Shown: positions 33,528 to 44,003, numbered from the stretch's first letter. The stretch: DNA of 60,120 nt from Mycolicibacterium moriokaense (GCF_003347205.1 NZ_QQBJ01000032.1:1-60120), one strand, 5' to 3'. The notes: generated from the letters alone by a model not told the origin. Translations and numbers: made by a program.

Positions 33528-33545
33528 CCATACCAGGCAGTATGG
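33528..33545. promoter_or_regulatory. Inverted repeat CCATAC-N6-GTATGG
   Basis: CCATAC-CAGGCA-GTATGG has perfect 6-bp arms and a 6-bp spacer, the same layout as the operators at 8376-8427. It follows TTG at 33525-33527 (TTGCCATAC), suggesting overlap with a promoter -35. It may control the transcript that carries the structured region downstream. Confidence 0.5.
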
Positions 33546-33554
33546 TAACCTCAA

Positions 33555-33660
33555 ACGGCTGAAGCAGCCGTGGTCGCATACGGCACCGAGGGGTGCCGCC
33601 GGCCGGGCGGGCTGGAAGTAGAAGCCGAAGAGCGGCGGTGACTACCGGCGGCCACGGTTG
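33555..33660 (+). ncRNA. Structured region of unknown type upstream of the TetR gene
   Basis: Several complementary segments are nested here. AGCCGTGG (33566-33573) pairs with CCACGGTT (33652-33659), and CCGCCGG (33596-33602) with CCGGCGG (33645-33651). A hairpin CGGCACC-GAGG-GGTGCCG spans 33581-33598 and GCCG-AAGAG-CGGC spans 33624-33636. An alternative hairpin, ACGGCT/AGCCGT (33555-33571), would compete with the long-range helix. It does not match a riboswitch class I know. High GC makes chance pairing easy, so confidence is moderate to low. Confidence 0.35.
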
Positions 33661-33689
33661 CAACAGCACCCCGGTCCAGATGCGCCTCT

Positions 33690-33702
33690 TTAGCATCGCT
33701 AA
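33690..33702. promoter_or_regulatory. TetR autoregulatory operator candidate
   Basis: TTAGC-ATC-GCTAA is a perfect inverted repeat 43 bp before the TetR ATG (33746). A -10 element TATGCT (33733-33738) ends seven bases before that ATG, the spacing expected for a leaderless transcript. The repeat would lie near the -50/-35 region of that promoter. Confidence 0.5.
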
Positions 33703-33745
33703 TTTCCACGGGCGTCAAGTGCCTGGTAGTCGTATGCTCCCGTCC

Positions 33746-34303
33746 ATGAGCCCGCCGCGCGGTGGTGGACGCCGGCTTTCGGCCGACGACTGGATCCAGG
33801 CTGGATTCGCCCTCCTCGCCGACGGTGGACCCAATGCGCTTCGCATCGACCGGTTGTGTGAACGCCTCGGTGTCACCAAAGGCAGCTTCTATTGGCACTT
33901 TTCGGACCTGCATGCCTACCGCACCGCGCTCCTGCACGCCTGGGGCAGCCTGCACGACCAGGACCGTCAGCGGTTCGAGAGCTCGTCCGGCGTCGAACCC
34001 CGCCAGCGGCTCAGGAACATGATGCAGGCCGTCGTCGGGCCCCAGCAGTGGGCGCTCGAGCGGGCCATGCGGGTGTGGGCGCTGACCGACGAGGACGTGG
34101 CCGCCAATGTCCGCAAGAGCGACGGGCGGGTGCTGCGCGCGGTGTATCAGGCGTTCGTCGAGGCGGGTTTCGACCCCGAGGAGGCTAGCGTGCGGTCGGC
34201 GGCCTTCTTCGGCGCGGGGATGGGCGTACTGCACAGCGAGGACCCAGGAGGCGCTCCCGCCGAGTTGCAGGAACGCTTCCTGGACTTCGTCCTACGGCCC
34301 TAG
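33746..34303 (+). CDS. TetR-family regulator
   Basis: A 185-residue TetR protein. The HTH lies near residues 15-55 (ALRIDRLCERLGVTKGSFYWHFSD is the recognition region). The C-terminal part resembles TetR_C domains of regulators with small hydrophobic ligands. The ATG at 33746 fits a leaderless promoter (TATGCT, 33733-33738). No target gene is adjacent: left is the acidic protein and right, converging by four bases, a conserved hypothetical gene. A long structured stretch lies upstream, between two possible operators. Confidence 0.85.
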   Translation: MSPPRGGGRRLSADDWIQAGFALLADGGPNALRIDRLCERLGVTKGSFYWHFSDLHAYRTALLHAWGSLHDQDRQRFESSSGVEPRQRLRNMMQAVVGPQQWALERAMRVWALTDEDVAANVRKSDGRVLRAVYQAFVEAGFDPEEASVRSAAFFGAGMGVLHSEDPGGAPAELQERFLDFVLRP

Positions 34304-34698
34304 CCGGACGGTTTCTGACGAGCGCTTGCGCGAGGAACCGATGGCTTCAGCCCGGTCTTCGCGTCGAGATACTGCAGCAGGTCGTGGGCGGCCAGTTCAA
34401 TGTCCTTGTGCCGCCATTCCGAGGCGCGGTAGACGCAGGCGATCAGCCCGGTGCGGTGCACACGGCGCAGATCCCCGTAGACGAACGCGTAGCGCGCCTT
34501 GGTGTGCTCGGCGGCCCCGTCGGTGAGGCCGAGGTGCCATTCGGCGTACTCGTCCCAGGAATGGTTCTGCAGATACGCGTTCTGTGCGTCGGATCGCGGT
34601 TGCGCCTGGCCCCAGTCGCTGTCGAGCACATACTGGCGGGCATCGATCAGCTTGCGCGCCTTGGTCACCGCCGCCTTGTTCACCGAGTACGTGGCCAT
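34300..34698 (-). CDS. Conserved actinobacterial protein of unknown function
   Basis: A 132-residue protein widely conserved in actinobacteria as far as I recall. It starts with a basic helical segment (SVNKAAVTKARKLIDARQYVLDSDWG) and contains HSWDEYAEWHLGLTDGAAEHTKARYAFVYGDLRRVHRTGLIACVYRASEWRH (residues about 46-97, described as a region), then a helical tail. No catalytic motif is evident. High conservation suggests a housekeeping role. It converges with the TetR gene and lies downstream of mak on the same strand. Confidence 0.75.
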   Translation of the reverse strand: MATYSVNKAAVTKARKLIDARQYVLDSDWGQAQPRSDAQNAYLQNHSWDEYAEWHLGLTDGAAEHTKARYAFVYGDLRRVHRTGLIACVYRASEWRHKDIELAAHDLLQYLDAKTGLKPSVPRASARQKPSG

Positions 34699-34748
34699 GC
34701 TCTCGAGTACCCGCTATCCGGCCCGCACACAGGCCGTCACCCGACACA

Positions 34749-36070
34749 TCAGCCGACGATGCGGGCGATGGAGCGCATCGGGATCGGCAGCCAGGACGGC
34801 CGGTGCCGCGCCTCATAGGCGGCCTCGTAAACCGCCTTGTCGAGTTCGTAGGCCGCCAGCAGGGTATCCGAGGCCCGTGGATCGGCGCCCGACTCCTCGG
34901 CGTACCCCTCGCAGAAGGCGGTCCCGTTCCGCTCCACCCATTCGCGCGCGCGGGCGGTCAGCTGACGTGACCGGTCGTCGTCCGCGGACTGTTCCATCAG
35001 CCGTTGATAGGCGGCGTATTCGAATGAGCGCAGCACGCCCGCCACGTCGCGGGCCGGCGAGTCAGGGCGTCTGCGTTCGTCGAGGGGCTGCCCGGGTTCG
35101 CCCTCGAAGTCGATCAGCAGCCACCGCTCGGGCGTACGCAGCACCTGGCCGAGGTGCAGGTCACCGTGCACGCGCTGAACGGTGATGGTCTCCTCGGCCA
35201 GCTTGCGGTAGCGCTCCTCTATCAGTGGGGCGTACTGCTCGAGCGCAGGGACCGACCTGGTAGCGGCCGCCAACCGCGCCAGCACGGCGTCGGCCGGGAA
35301 CGGCACGGCCGACGTGCCGAGCGCCTCGGCGAGGGTGGCGTGCACCGACGCGACGGCCTCGCCCAGCCGATACGACTCGGCGGCGAAGTCGCCGCCCACT
35401 TCGTCGGCGTAGAGGTCGCCCTCGGCGAACAGGTCACGCGTGCTCGCGGTCGCCATGTCCCAGCCCTCGGCCGAGTTCGCGGCGAACTCGGTGACCATCC
35501 CGAGCGCATAGGGTTGGTCGCCGATCGTCGTCTCGTAACACCCGAGCAGCCGGGCCACATGCGGGTTGCCCGCCCGCCCCAGCACCCGGTTCAGTTCGAT
35601 GTCCGGATTGATGCCCGGCGTGATTCGGCGGAACACCTTGAAGACGGCCCGGTCTTCGAAGACGACGCTGGTGTTGCTCTGCTCGGCGCTCGACACGCGG
35701 GCCGCGGCCTCGATGGGCAGGTCGGCATCCGGCTCCTTGGCGAAGCGCACATCTCCGATCGTCGACGACGAATCGATGAGAGAGAGAAGGTATTTGGCGT
35801 CCTCCGGATTGAAGAGGGCGTCATAGGCGGTGCGGTCGCCGTCGGCCCCGATCGTCGCGATGTCGAGATATTCGTCGATCGGGCCGGCGCCCGCCCATCG
35901 CACGATCACCTGGTACCTCTCGGCCGGCCCGTCGGTATAGGAGACGTCGAGCAGCACGAGGTCGAGGTCGTCGCGCAGAGACACGACGGCGGCCGGTGCA
36001 GCCGAAGCGAGCTGACGGTTGCGGCCCGCGTACCAGCGTTGCGTGGCGATCCATCGGTCGAACGGCAGAT

Positions 36071-36074
<4 letters not shown>
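34749..36074 (-). CDS. mak: Maltokinase Mak
   Basis: A 441-residue enzyme phosphorylating maltose to maltose 1-phosphate with ATP. An N-terminal cap (about 1-90) precedes a eukaryotic-like kinase fold with the catalytic loop [11 protein letters not shown] and the Mg-binding LIDFEGEP. The ATG at 36074 overlaps the treS stop by four bases (ATGA), so TreS and Mak are made together, as in mycobacteria where they form a complex. The product feeds GlgE to build alpha-glucan. It is the Rv0127 equivalent. Confidence 0.96.
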
Positions 36075-37888
<1,814 letters not shown>

Positions 37889-38052
37889 GGACCGAAACGA
37901 ATCGGCTCAGCGTGTCACGGCGCCAATGAGCGAAGAACCGTTGCCGATGGGGTAAAGGAGCGGTTGAAACCGCCGCCGAACCGGGATAACGTTTCCGCGT
38001 CCTTTGTTCCCATTGTCGGGCATCGGACTTCATCAATTCTTCGACGAATCGA

Positions 38053-38511
38053 GTGGCCGTGTCAGAGCCTAATGATGGCGAAGCTCCAGTAATCGTTGGT
38101 TTGTCCGATGCGGCAATGCACATGTACGCCGCGGCTATCGACGCCCTTCCCGATCCCGGTGATCCCGAGTTCGGAGACCGGGCCGGGGTGATTCTCAGCG
38201 GCCTACGCAAACTGCAGGATTCACTCGCCGATGCGGCCGGCCGCAGCCGCGTGACGCCGTCGGTCATCGTCGCGCTCAGCGGCGTGCGCAGCCGCTACGA
38301 CGACCTGATGGCCACCGCGGCCAACGGGCCGGGCGCCACCCTGGGCCAGCGCCTCTACATCGCGCGTGGCCGGGCCAAGCTGTCCACCAAGGAGGCGGCC
38401 AACGGAGTCGGGCTGCGCAAGGATCTGATCGAGGCCGTCGAAGCCGAAGAGCCGGTGCTCGAGGACGAGGCGTCGCGGATCAAGGATCTGATAGCCGCTC
38501 TGGGCGGCTGA
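38053..38511 (+). CDS. Putative HTH protein
   Basis: A 152-residue protein. The C-terminal third (about residues 97-150: LGQRLYIARGRAKLSTKEAANGVGLRKDLIEAVEAEEP, as a region) looks like an XRE-type helix-turn-helix. The N-terminal part is helical and begins VSEPNDGEAPVIVGL. Two in-frame GTG codons, at 38053 and 38059, could start it. The gene's 3' end, including the stop, lies in a 27-bp-period direct repeat. It is divergent from treS, so it might regulate it; this is only positional. Confidence 0.65.
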   Translation: MAVSEPNDGEAPVIVGLSDAAMHMYAAAIDALPDPGDPEFGDRAGVILSGLRKLQDSLADAAGRSRVTPSVIVALSGVRSRYDDLMATAANGPGATLGQRLYIARGRAKLSTKEAANGVGLRKDLIEAVEAEEPVLEDEASRIKDLIAALGG

Positions 38512-38541
38512 TCGGCTGGGGCGGCTCTGGGCGGCTGATCG
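38497..38541. repeat. Direct repeat with 27-bp period at a gene end
   Basis: GCTCTGGGCGGCTGATCG occurs at 38497-38514 and again at 38524-38541. The first copy contains the TGA stop of the HTH gene (38509-38511). The second copy is non-coding and duplicates the gene's end. Confidence 0.85.
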
Positions 38542-38544
38542 CTT

Positions 38545-39762
38545 CTAGGGCAGGAAACGCGCTGCCGCGCTGGTCCGGATCATCCGGCCGGCGTTGGCTT
38601 GGCGGTGGCCGATGATGCCGCCGGCCACCGTCATAAACACGATGCCCGCGACGCCCGGCAGCGCCGCTCCGGCAAGCTGCGGCAGACCGGGCCGCCGCAG
38701 GTAGTCGGTGTAGCCCAGCTGTCGAGTTCGGTCGGACATGCCGGACATCGGCTTGACGGTGCCGGCCTGGCTCTGCGGCTGCGGGCCCGGTACCCGGCTG
38801 CCCTGGCCGGCCGTCACCAGGCCGGGACCACGAGCGGCGGCCGAGCCGAGGCTCGGCTCAGAGCCTGGCGCGGGCGGCAGCACTGGAAAGCGCGCGAACG
38901 CCGGCGGGGGCACCGGCAGCGCGACGACGGGCGCCGACAGCACCGGCGCAGCGCCGAATCCGGTCGCCTGATAGTCACCGCCACCGGGGGCCGCACCACC
39001 GGAGGCATCGAGAACGGGCGGTTCTGGTGCGGGGGCCTGCGGGACGTCCGGCGCGCCGCTGCGGAAGGCCGGCGCGGGGGCCGGTGCCGGCTCCGGCGTG
39101 GGCTCTGGCTGGGGGGCAGGCTCGGACTGGCGCGTGGTGGACAGGCGCGAACCAATCACCTCGTTGAACCGCAAGACGACCCGGTCCGCGTTCCACCAGT
39201 CGCCGCCGCCACGACGCAACTCCAGCAGGTAGTACGGGAACGGGTAGCCGGAGGACCCATCCGACTTCTCCTGCGCCTCGGACGCGGCCTTCGTGGAGGG
39301 GTTGTCTGCGTAGTCGCTGCCGCCGCCGGTGTCAGCGGTCTCGACGGGCGCCGCGACGGCGGCCGGTTCAGGTTCGCCCGTACCGCTGTCCGTCCCGGCG
39401 ATGCGGACGTTGTCGCCGTCGGCATCTGGCTCTTGCGCGGGCGACGCCTCGACCCCGGCGGAGAGCGTCGTGTCGAATTCGCTGGTGACGAAGCCGCTGT
39501 CGGGCTCGGCGCCGATTTTCGCCTGTGGAGCGCTCCGCAGGTGGCTGCGCACCTTCCTGCGATGTTCGCCCAGGATCCGGTGGATCACCTCGGACAGGCT
39601 CATCCGGTCGTTATTGACACCTTTGCTGGCTTGCTCGTCGCTGCGGCCGTGGCGGACCCCGCCGGGATCGGCGAACGCCAGGCCGACTGTGCTGCTGCCG
39701 AGCATGAGGCCACCGATAAGCACGCCGGCACACGCCGCAATGCGCAGGGCCGACACCCCCAT
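38545..39762 (-). CDS. Exported proline-rich protein with C-terminal membrane anchor
   Basis: A 405-residue protein with a signal peptide (VLIGGLMLGSSTVGLAFA, cleaved near residue 31). A central region rich in Pro, Ala, Glu and Gly follows, with a short conserved-looking island PFPYYLLELRRGGGDWWNADRVVLRFN. A C-terminal hydrophobic segment (LPGVAGIVFMTVAGGIIG) comes just before a short basic tail. The layout is that of a mycobacterial cell-wall-spanning or membrane-anchored exported protein. It has no known domain. The start is ATG at 39762; it is divergent from the HugZ-like gene. Confidence 0.65.
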   Translation of the reverse strand: MGVSALRIAACAGVLIGGLMLGSSTVGLAFADPGGVRHGRSDEQASKGVNNDRMSLSEVIHRILGEHRRKVRSHLRSAPQAKIGAEPDSGFVTSEFDTTLSAGVEASPAQEPDADGDNVRIAGTDSGTGEPEPAAVAAPVETADTGGGSDYADNPSTKAASEAQEKSDGSSGYPFPYYLLELRRGGGDWWNADRVVLRFNEVIGSRLSTTRQSEPAPQPEPTPEPAPAPAPAFRSGAPDVPQAPAPEPPVLDASGGAAPGGGDYQATGFGAAPVLSAPVVALPVPPPAFARFPVLPPAPGSEPSLGSAAARGPGLVTAGQGSRVPGPQPQSQAGTVKPMSGMSDRTRQLGYTDYLRRPGLPQLAGAALPGVAGIVFMTVAGGIIGHRQANAGRMIRTSAAARFLP

Positions 39763-39881
39763 CTACTCCTCATTCCCGTCGAAATAGTTGCTGACTAGGC
39801 GTTTGCCGTGTGGGGATTCTCGCATATTTCGCGCCATCAGTCGGTGGATTCTTTGCTTGCTGGAAGCGCGCTGAGGGCGGC

Positions 39882-40643
39882 GTGACGGCGGCGGTGAAGT
39901 ATGGTGCCGACGTGGACGAAGTCCGCCCCTCACCGGCCGAAGAAGCGCGGACGATCGCGGCCTCCACCAACGCCGCCACGTTGGCGACGGTGACCGCGAC
40001 CGGCGACCCGTGGGCCTCGTTCGTCACCTACGGCCTCCTCGACGGCGCTCCTGTGCTCTGCGTGTCCAATCTCGCCGAGCACAGTCGCAACCTCGCCGCC
40101 GACCAGCGGGCGAGCATCGCGATCGTGGCACCCGCCGCCGACCCGTCGGCGAGTGGACGCGTGACGCTCGCAGGTGCGGTCGAGCGGCCGTCGGACCGGG
40201 AAGCCGCCGCCGCGCGCGAAGCTCACCTGGCGGCCGTCCCGGCGGCCGAGCACTACATCGACTTCAGCGACTTCACGCTGTGGGTGCTGCGCATCGAACG
40301 GGTGCGGTGGTACGGCGGCTACGGGCGGGCGGACTCGGTGACCGCCGCGGCGTACGCCGCCGCCGAACCCGACCCGGTGGCGCCACGCGCCGCGCGGGCC
40401 ATCGCCCATCTCAACGCCGACCACGCCGATTCGCTGTGCGCGATGGCCCGCACGCTGGGCGGCCATCCCGATGCCACGGCGGCGACGTGTACCGGCGCGG
40501 ACCGCTACGGTCTTGACCTGGAGGTCAGCACGCCGGGCGGGCTCGCCCGTGCCCGCGTCGGCTACGTCGCTCCCCTCAACTCGCACGGCGATTTACGCTC
40601 GGCCACAGTCGAATTGGCGCGACGCGCTACCATCAGCCCGTGA
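39882..40643 (+). CDS. HugZ-like PPOX protein with DUF2470 domain
   Basis: About 253 residues. The split-barrel PPOX domain (residues about 15-160; TLATVTATGDPWASFVTYGL and VSNLAEHSRNLAADQRASIAIV) is followed by a C-terminal DUF2470 (AIAHLNADHADSLCAMARTLGG), the arrangement of HugZ-type haem-degrading or haem-binding proteins. The start is uncertain: GTG at 39882, 39894 or 39912 are all in frame. Its stop overlaps the start of the phosphoribosyltransferase gene (GTGA), giving a coupled pair. Confidence 0.8.
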   Translation: MTAAVKYGADVDEVRPSPAEEARTIAASTNAATLATVTATGDPWASFVTYGLLDGAPVLCVSNLAEHSRNLAADQRASIAIVAPAADPSASGRVTLAGAVERPSDREAAAAREAHLAAVPAAEHYIDFSDFTLWVLRIERVRWYGGYGRADSVTAAAYAAAEPDPVAPRAARAIAHLNADHADSLCAMARTLGGHPDATAATCTGADRYGLDLEVSTPGGLARARVGYVAPLNSHGDLRSATVELARRATISP

Positions 40644-41236
40644 CGCACTCAGCTGGAGAAACCGGGGACCGTCAGCGCTCCGAACTGTGGCAGGCGGCGT
40701 TCGACCTGGTCCGCACTCGCGGCCACGAACGCCGTGACGAGCCGTTCAAGCTGGTCAGCGGGCAGCTCAGCCACGACTACATCGACGGCAAGTACGCCGT
40801 CGACACGGGTGAGCGGCTGACGATTGTCAGCCGCGCCGTCGCCGAGCTCGCCGCCGAGTGCGGCATCGAGTTCGACGCGGTCGGCGGGCTTACCATGGGG
40901 GCCGACCCGCTGGCGCACGGCGTCGCGATGGTCACCGGCAAGGCCTGGTTCTCCGTGCGCAAGGAGCAGAAGCAGCGCGGCCGCGAGCAGTGGGTCGAGG
41001 GCACCCGGCTGCAGCCCGGCACCCGGGTGCTGCTGGTCGACGACGTGATCAGCACCGGCGGCTCGACAGCATTGGCGTTCGATCGCATCGCACCGCTGGG
41101 CGTCGTAGTGACCGGGGTGATCCCGATGGTCGACCGCGGCGACGTCGCGGCCAAGCTCTTCGCCGACCGCAACGTGCCGTTCGCCGCCCTGGTCACCTAC
41201 CGCGACCTGGGCATCGACCCCGTCAAGGCCGTCTGA
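40640..41236 (+). CDS. Orotate phosphoribosyltransferase-like protein
   Basis: A 198-residue type I phosphoribosyltransferase. The PRPP-binding motif is VLLVDDVISTGGST (near residues 129-142), and the flexible loop region is RKEQKQRGREQWVEG. It resembles PyrE but lacks pyrimidine neighbours; it is instead coupled to a HugZ-like gene by a four-base overlap. The substrate base is therefore uncertain. It converges with an ABC-transporter operon 29 bp away. Confidence 0.82.
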   Translation: MTHSAGETGDRQRSELWQAAFDLVRTRGHERRDEPFKLVSGQLSHDYIDGKYAVDTGERLTIVSRAVAELAAECGIEFDAVGGLTMGADPLAHGVAMVTGKAWFSVRKEQKQRGREQWVEGTRLQPGTRVLLVDDVISTGGSTALAFDRIAPLGVVVTGVIPMVDRGDVAAKLFADRNVPFAALVTYRDLGIDPVKAV

Positions 41237-41265
41237 CACCGCCCGCCGTCTGTCTCGGCGAGGAG

Positions 41266-42306
41266 TTACGCCTCGACCACCAGCACGCCGGTGGGTTCGA
41301 CGCCGACGGTCACCCGGTCGCCGGGACGAAACTCCCGCGCCGCCGAACTGGCCATCTGCGCGCCGACGGCCGTGCCGTCCTCCAACGTGCAGTGCACCCG
41401 CGAGATCGGACCGAGAAAGGCCACTGACGTGACCGACGCGGTGCCTGCGGGGTCGGCGGTGATCGTCACCGACTCCGGTCGCACCATGGCGAGCCCGGCA
41501 CCCGAGCCGATCGAACCCGGCAACGCGGACACTGCGCCGCCGAGCAACTGCGCCTGCCCGCCCGAGACCTGCGCGGGCACTTTGTTGTTCAGCCCGACGA
41601 ACTCCGCGACGAACGGCGTCGCCGGGTTGGCGTAGAGGTCCGCGGGGGCGGCGAGCTGTTCCAGCTTGCCCTGGCTCATCACCCCGACCCGGTCGGCGAC
41701 CGCGAGCGCCTCCTCCTGGTCGTGCGTGACGAACAGCGTCGTCGTCCCGACCTCGAGCTGGACCCTGCGGATCTCATCGCGCAACTGGACGCGCACCTTC
41801 GCGTCGAGCGCCGACAGCGGCTCGTCGAGCAGCAGCACCCGCGGCTGGATCGCCAGCGCCCTGGCGAGCGCCACCCGTTGCTGCTGACCGCCGGAGAGCT
41901 CGTTGGCGTACTTGTTCCGGTGCGCGGTCAACCCCACCAGCTCGAGCATCTCCTCGGCCCGAGATGTCCGCAGGCCCTTGTCCTTTCCACGCATCTTGAG
42001 CCCGAAAGCGACGTTGTCGAGCACGGTCAGATGCGGGAACAGGCTGTAGGCCTGAAAGACCATTCCCATGTCGCGCTTGTTCGCGGCCACGGAGGTCAGA
42101 TCGTTGCCGTCGACGGAGACGCTGCCCGACGTCGCCTCGTCCAGCCCGGCCAGGATGCGCAGTGCCGTGGTCTTGCCGCAGCCGGACGGGCCGAGCAGGG
42201 CGACCAGCTCACCCGGCTCGATGTGCAGGGTGAACCCGTCGAGTGCCTTGACCGGGCCGTAGACCCGGGTCAGCTCATTGAGCTCGACGGAAACGCCGTT
42301 CGTCAT
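41266..42306 (-). CDS. ABC importer ATP-binding protein
   Basis: A 346-residue ABC ATPase with Walker A GPSGCGKTT, Q-loop MVFQAYSLFP, signature LSGGQQQRVALARAL, Walker B VLLLDEPLSALD and switch His in VTHDQEEAL. A C-terminal TOBE/OB domain (about 240-346) is typical of importers for Fe3+, thiamine, spermidine or 2-aminoethylphosphonate. It is the last gene of a complete importer operon, overlapping the permease gene by four bases. The substrate must be inferred from the binding protein (44004-45140). Confidence 0.92.
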   Translation of the reverse strand: MTNGVSVELNELTRVYGPVKALDGFTLHIEPGELVALLGPSGCGKTTALRILAGLDEATSGSVSVDGNDLTSVAANKRDMGMVFQAYSLFPHLTVLDNVAFGLKMRGKDKGLRTSRAEEMLELVGLTAHRNKYANELSGGQQQRVALARALAIQPRVLLLDEPLSALDAKVRVQLRDEIRRVQLEVGTTTLFVTHDQEEALAVADRVGVMSQGKLEQLAAPADLYANPATPFVAEFVGLNNKVPAQVSGGQAQLLGGAVSALPGSIGSGAGLAMVRPESVTITADPAGTASVTSVAFLGPISRVHCTLEDGTAVGAQMASSAAREFRPGDRVTVGVEPTGVLVVEA

Positions 42307-43127
42307 GTCGCAACTCCCGGTTGGTCGGCGGGCGTGGGGGTGAGTGCGGCGGTGCTGCGCCTGCGCCCTCGCGTCACGAGCGCCAGGACCAGCAGCAGCA
42401 CGAAGCCGAACACCAGCACGGCAAGGGATGCGGCCACCGACGTCGGGCCGTCGGTCTTGCCGATCTGCACGATCTGCACCTGCAACGTCTGGAATCCGGA
42501 CAGCGACGCAATCGTGTACTCCCCCAACACGACTGCGATCGAGATGAACGCCGCCGACAGAATGCCCGACCAGATGTTGGGCACCACCACCCGCGCGATG
42601 GTGGTCGCCCAGCCCGCACCGAGCGAGCGGGCCGCCTCCGAGAGCGTCTTCAGGTCGATCGCCGCGAGCGACGCGTCGATCGCGCGGTACGCGAACGGCA
42701 ACACCAGAACGACGTAGACGAAGGTGAGCGTCAACGCGGACTCGCCCAGGAAGTAGGTCACCCACAGATAGACGTTGCGCAGTCCGACCACGATCACCAG
42801 CGCCGGGATCGTCAGCGGAAGCAGGCACAGGAATTCCACTACGCCCTTCGCCCACGGCGCCCGCAGCCGCACCCAGATCATCGTCGGCACCAGGATCACG
42901 AGCATCAGCACGACGGTGAACACGGCCAGCAGCAACGAGATCACGATCGCCTGGTACAACGCCTCGTCGGCCACCAGGTTCTTCCACGCCTGAGCCGTGC
43001 GCCCTCCCTCGATCAGGTTGCGGGTCGAGAAGTCGGCCATCGCGTACAGCGGGAACAGGAAGAACAGGCCGAATGCCGTCAGCAGCGCGGCCCGAAAGAC
43101 CCTGCCGCCCAGCGTCTTCTTCTTCAT
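42303..43127 (-). CDS. ABC importer permease, second subunit
   Basis: A 274-residue inner-membrane permease with six predicted spans (LLTAFGLFFLFPLYAM, AIVISLLLAVFTVVLMLVIL, FLCLLPLTIPALVIVV, FVYVVLVLPFAYRAI, FISIAVVLGEYTIA and LVFGFVLLLVLALV). The EAA-type coupling loop SEAARSLGAGWATTIARVVVPNIWSG contacts the ATPase. Its ATG overlaps the first permease gene's stop (ATGA). It pairs with 43124-44002. Confidence 0.92.
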   Translation of the reverse strand: MKKKTLGGRVFRAALLTAFGLFFLFPLYAMADFSTRNLIEGGRTAQAWKNLVADEALYQAIVISLLLAVFTVVLMLVILVPTMIWVRLRAPWAKGVVEFLCLLPLTIPALVIVVGLRNVYLWVTYFLGESALTLTFVYVVLVLPFAYRAIDASLAAIDLKTLSEAARSLGAGWATTIARVVVPNIWSGILSAAFISIAVVLGEYTIASLSGFQTLQVQIVQIGKTDGPTSVAASLAVLVFGFVLLLVLALVTRGRRRSTAALTPTPADQPGVAT

Positions 43128-44002
43128 TGCAGCCACCTCGCGGTGCGGCGTACCAGCGCGTTGTAGGCCACCATCACGATCGCCACGATGACGATCATCT
43201 CCAGCGCCAGCGCGTAGGCGAACCCGGACTGGCCCAGGACGACCTCGCTGGTCAGCGCCGCCCGGATGAGCAGCGGCAGAATCGGGCTGCCCTGGCTGAC
43301 CAGCGCGGCGGCGGTCGCGTAGGCGGCAAAGGCGTTGGCGAACAACAGGAGCAGGGAGCCGAGGAACGCCGGTGTCAGCAGCGGCACGGCCACCTGGCGC
43401 CAGTATTGAAACGTCGACGCGCCGAGGCTGACGGCCGCCTCGCGCCACTGCTCGCGCAGCCCCTCCAGGGCGGGGACGAACACGATCACCATCAGCGGGA
43501 TCTGGAAGTAGGTGTAGACGACGATCAGTCCGGTCAGGCTGTAGAGCCAGCCCGACCCCGCCAGGTTCCAGCCGAAGTGCTGCTGCACCCACAGCGTCAG
43601 GACACCGTTCAGTCCGATGGTGGCAAGAAACGCGAATGCCAGTGCGACGCCGCCGAACTGAGCGAGCACACTGCACAGTGAGATCACCGCTCGGCGCAGC
43701 ACCGAGGTGGGCGGACTGCCCACGATCAACCAGGCCAGCACGGCACCCAGCACGGCACCGATGGCCGCCGTGCTGGCCGACAACAGCACGCTCTTCCACA
43801 GCGCCGACAGGGCCGTTTCTGAGAACAGCGCCTCGATCCGGGCAAGGGAGAAGGCGCCGTCGGAGAAGAACGCGCTGACGACGACAGTGACAGTCGGGAT
43901 GATCAGGAAGATCGTGACCAGCGCGAAGAACGGCAGCAGGGGCAGCGCCTCGTTGAGCCGTCGCGCTCCCCGCGGGCGTGGAATGCGTTGGGCCCCCGGC
44001 AT
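43124..44002 (-). CDS. ABC importer permease, first subunit
   Basis: A 292-residue permease with about six spans and the EAA loop REAAVSLGASTFQYWRQVAVPLLTP (described as a region near residues 193-217). The basic N-terminus (RIPRPRGARRL) is cytosolic. The ATG at 44002 begins one base after the binding-protein stop. Together with the second permease, it forms the heterodimeric channel of the importer. Confidence 0.92.
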   Translation of the reverse strand: MPGAQRIPRPRGARRLNEALPLLPFFALVTIFLIIPTVTVVVSAFFSDGAFSLARIEALFSETALSALWKSVLLSASTAAIGAVLGAVLAWLIVGSPPTSVLRRAVISLCSVLAQFGGVALAFAFLATIGLNGVLTLWVQQHFGWNLAGSGWLYSLTGLIVVYTYFQIPLMVIVFVPALEGLREQWREAAVSLGASTFQYWRQVAVPLLTPAFLGSLLLLFANAFAAYATAAALVSQGSPILPLLIRAALTSEVVLGQSGFAYALALEMIVIVAIVMVAYNALVRRTARWLQ

Positions 44003-44003
44003 A

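Noticed and set aside
33555-33660. Cobalamin, FMN or c-di-AMP riboswitch
   Set aside because: Some short segments resemble parts of the cobalamin class, but the conserved cores of these classes are not present. Kept only as a structured region of unknown type.
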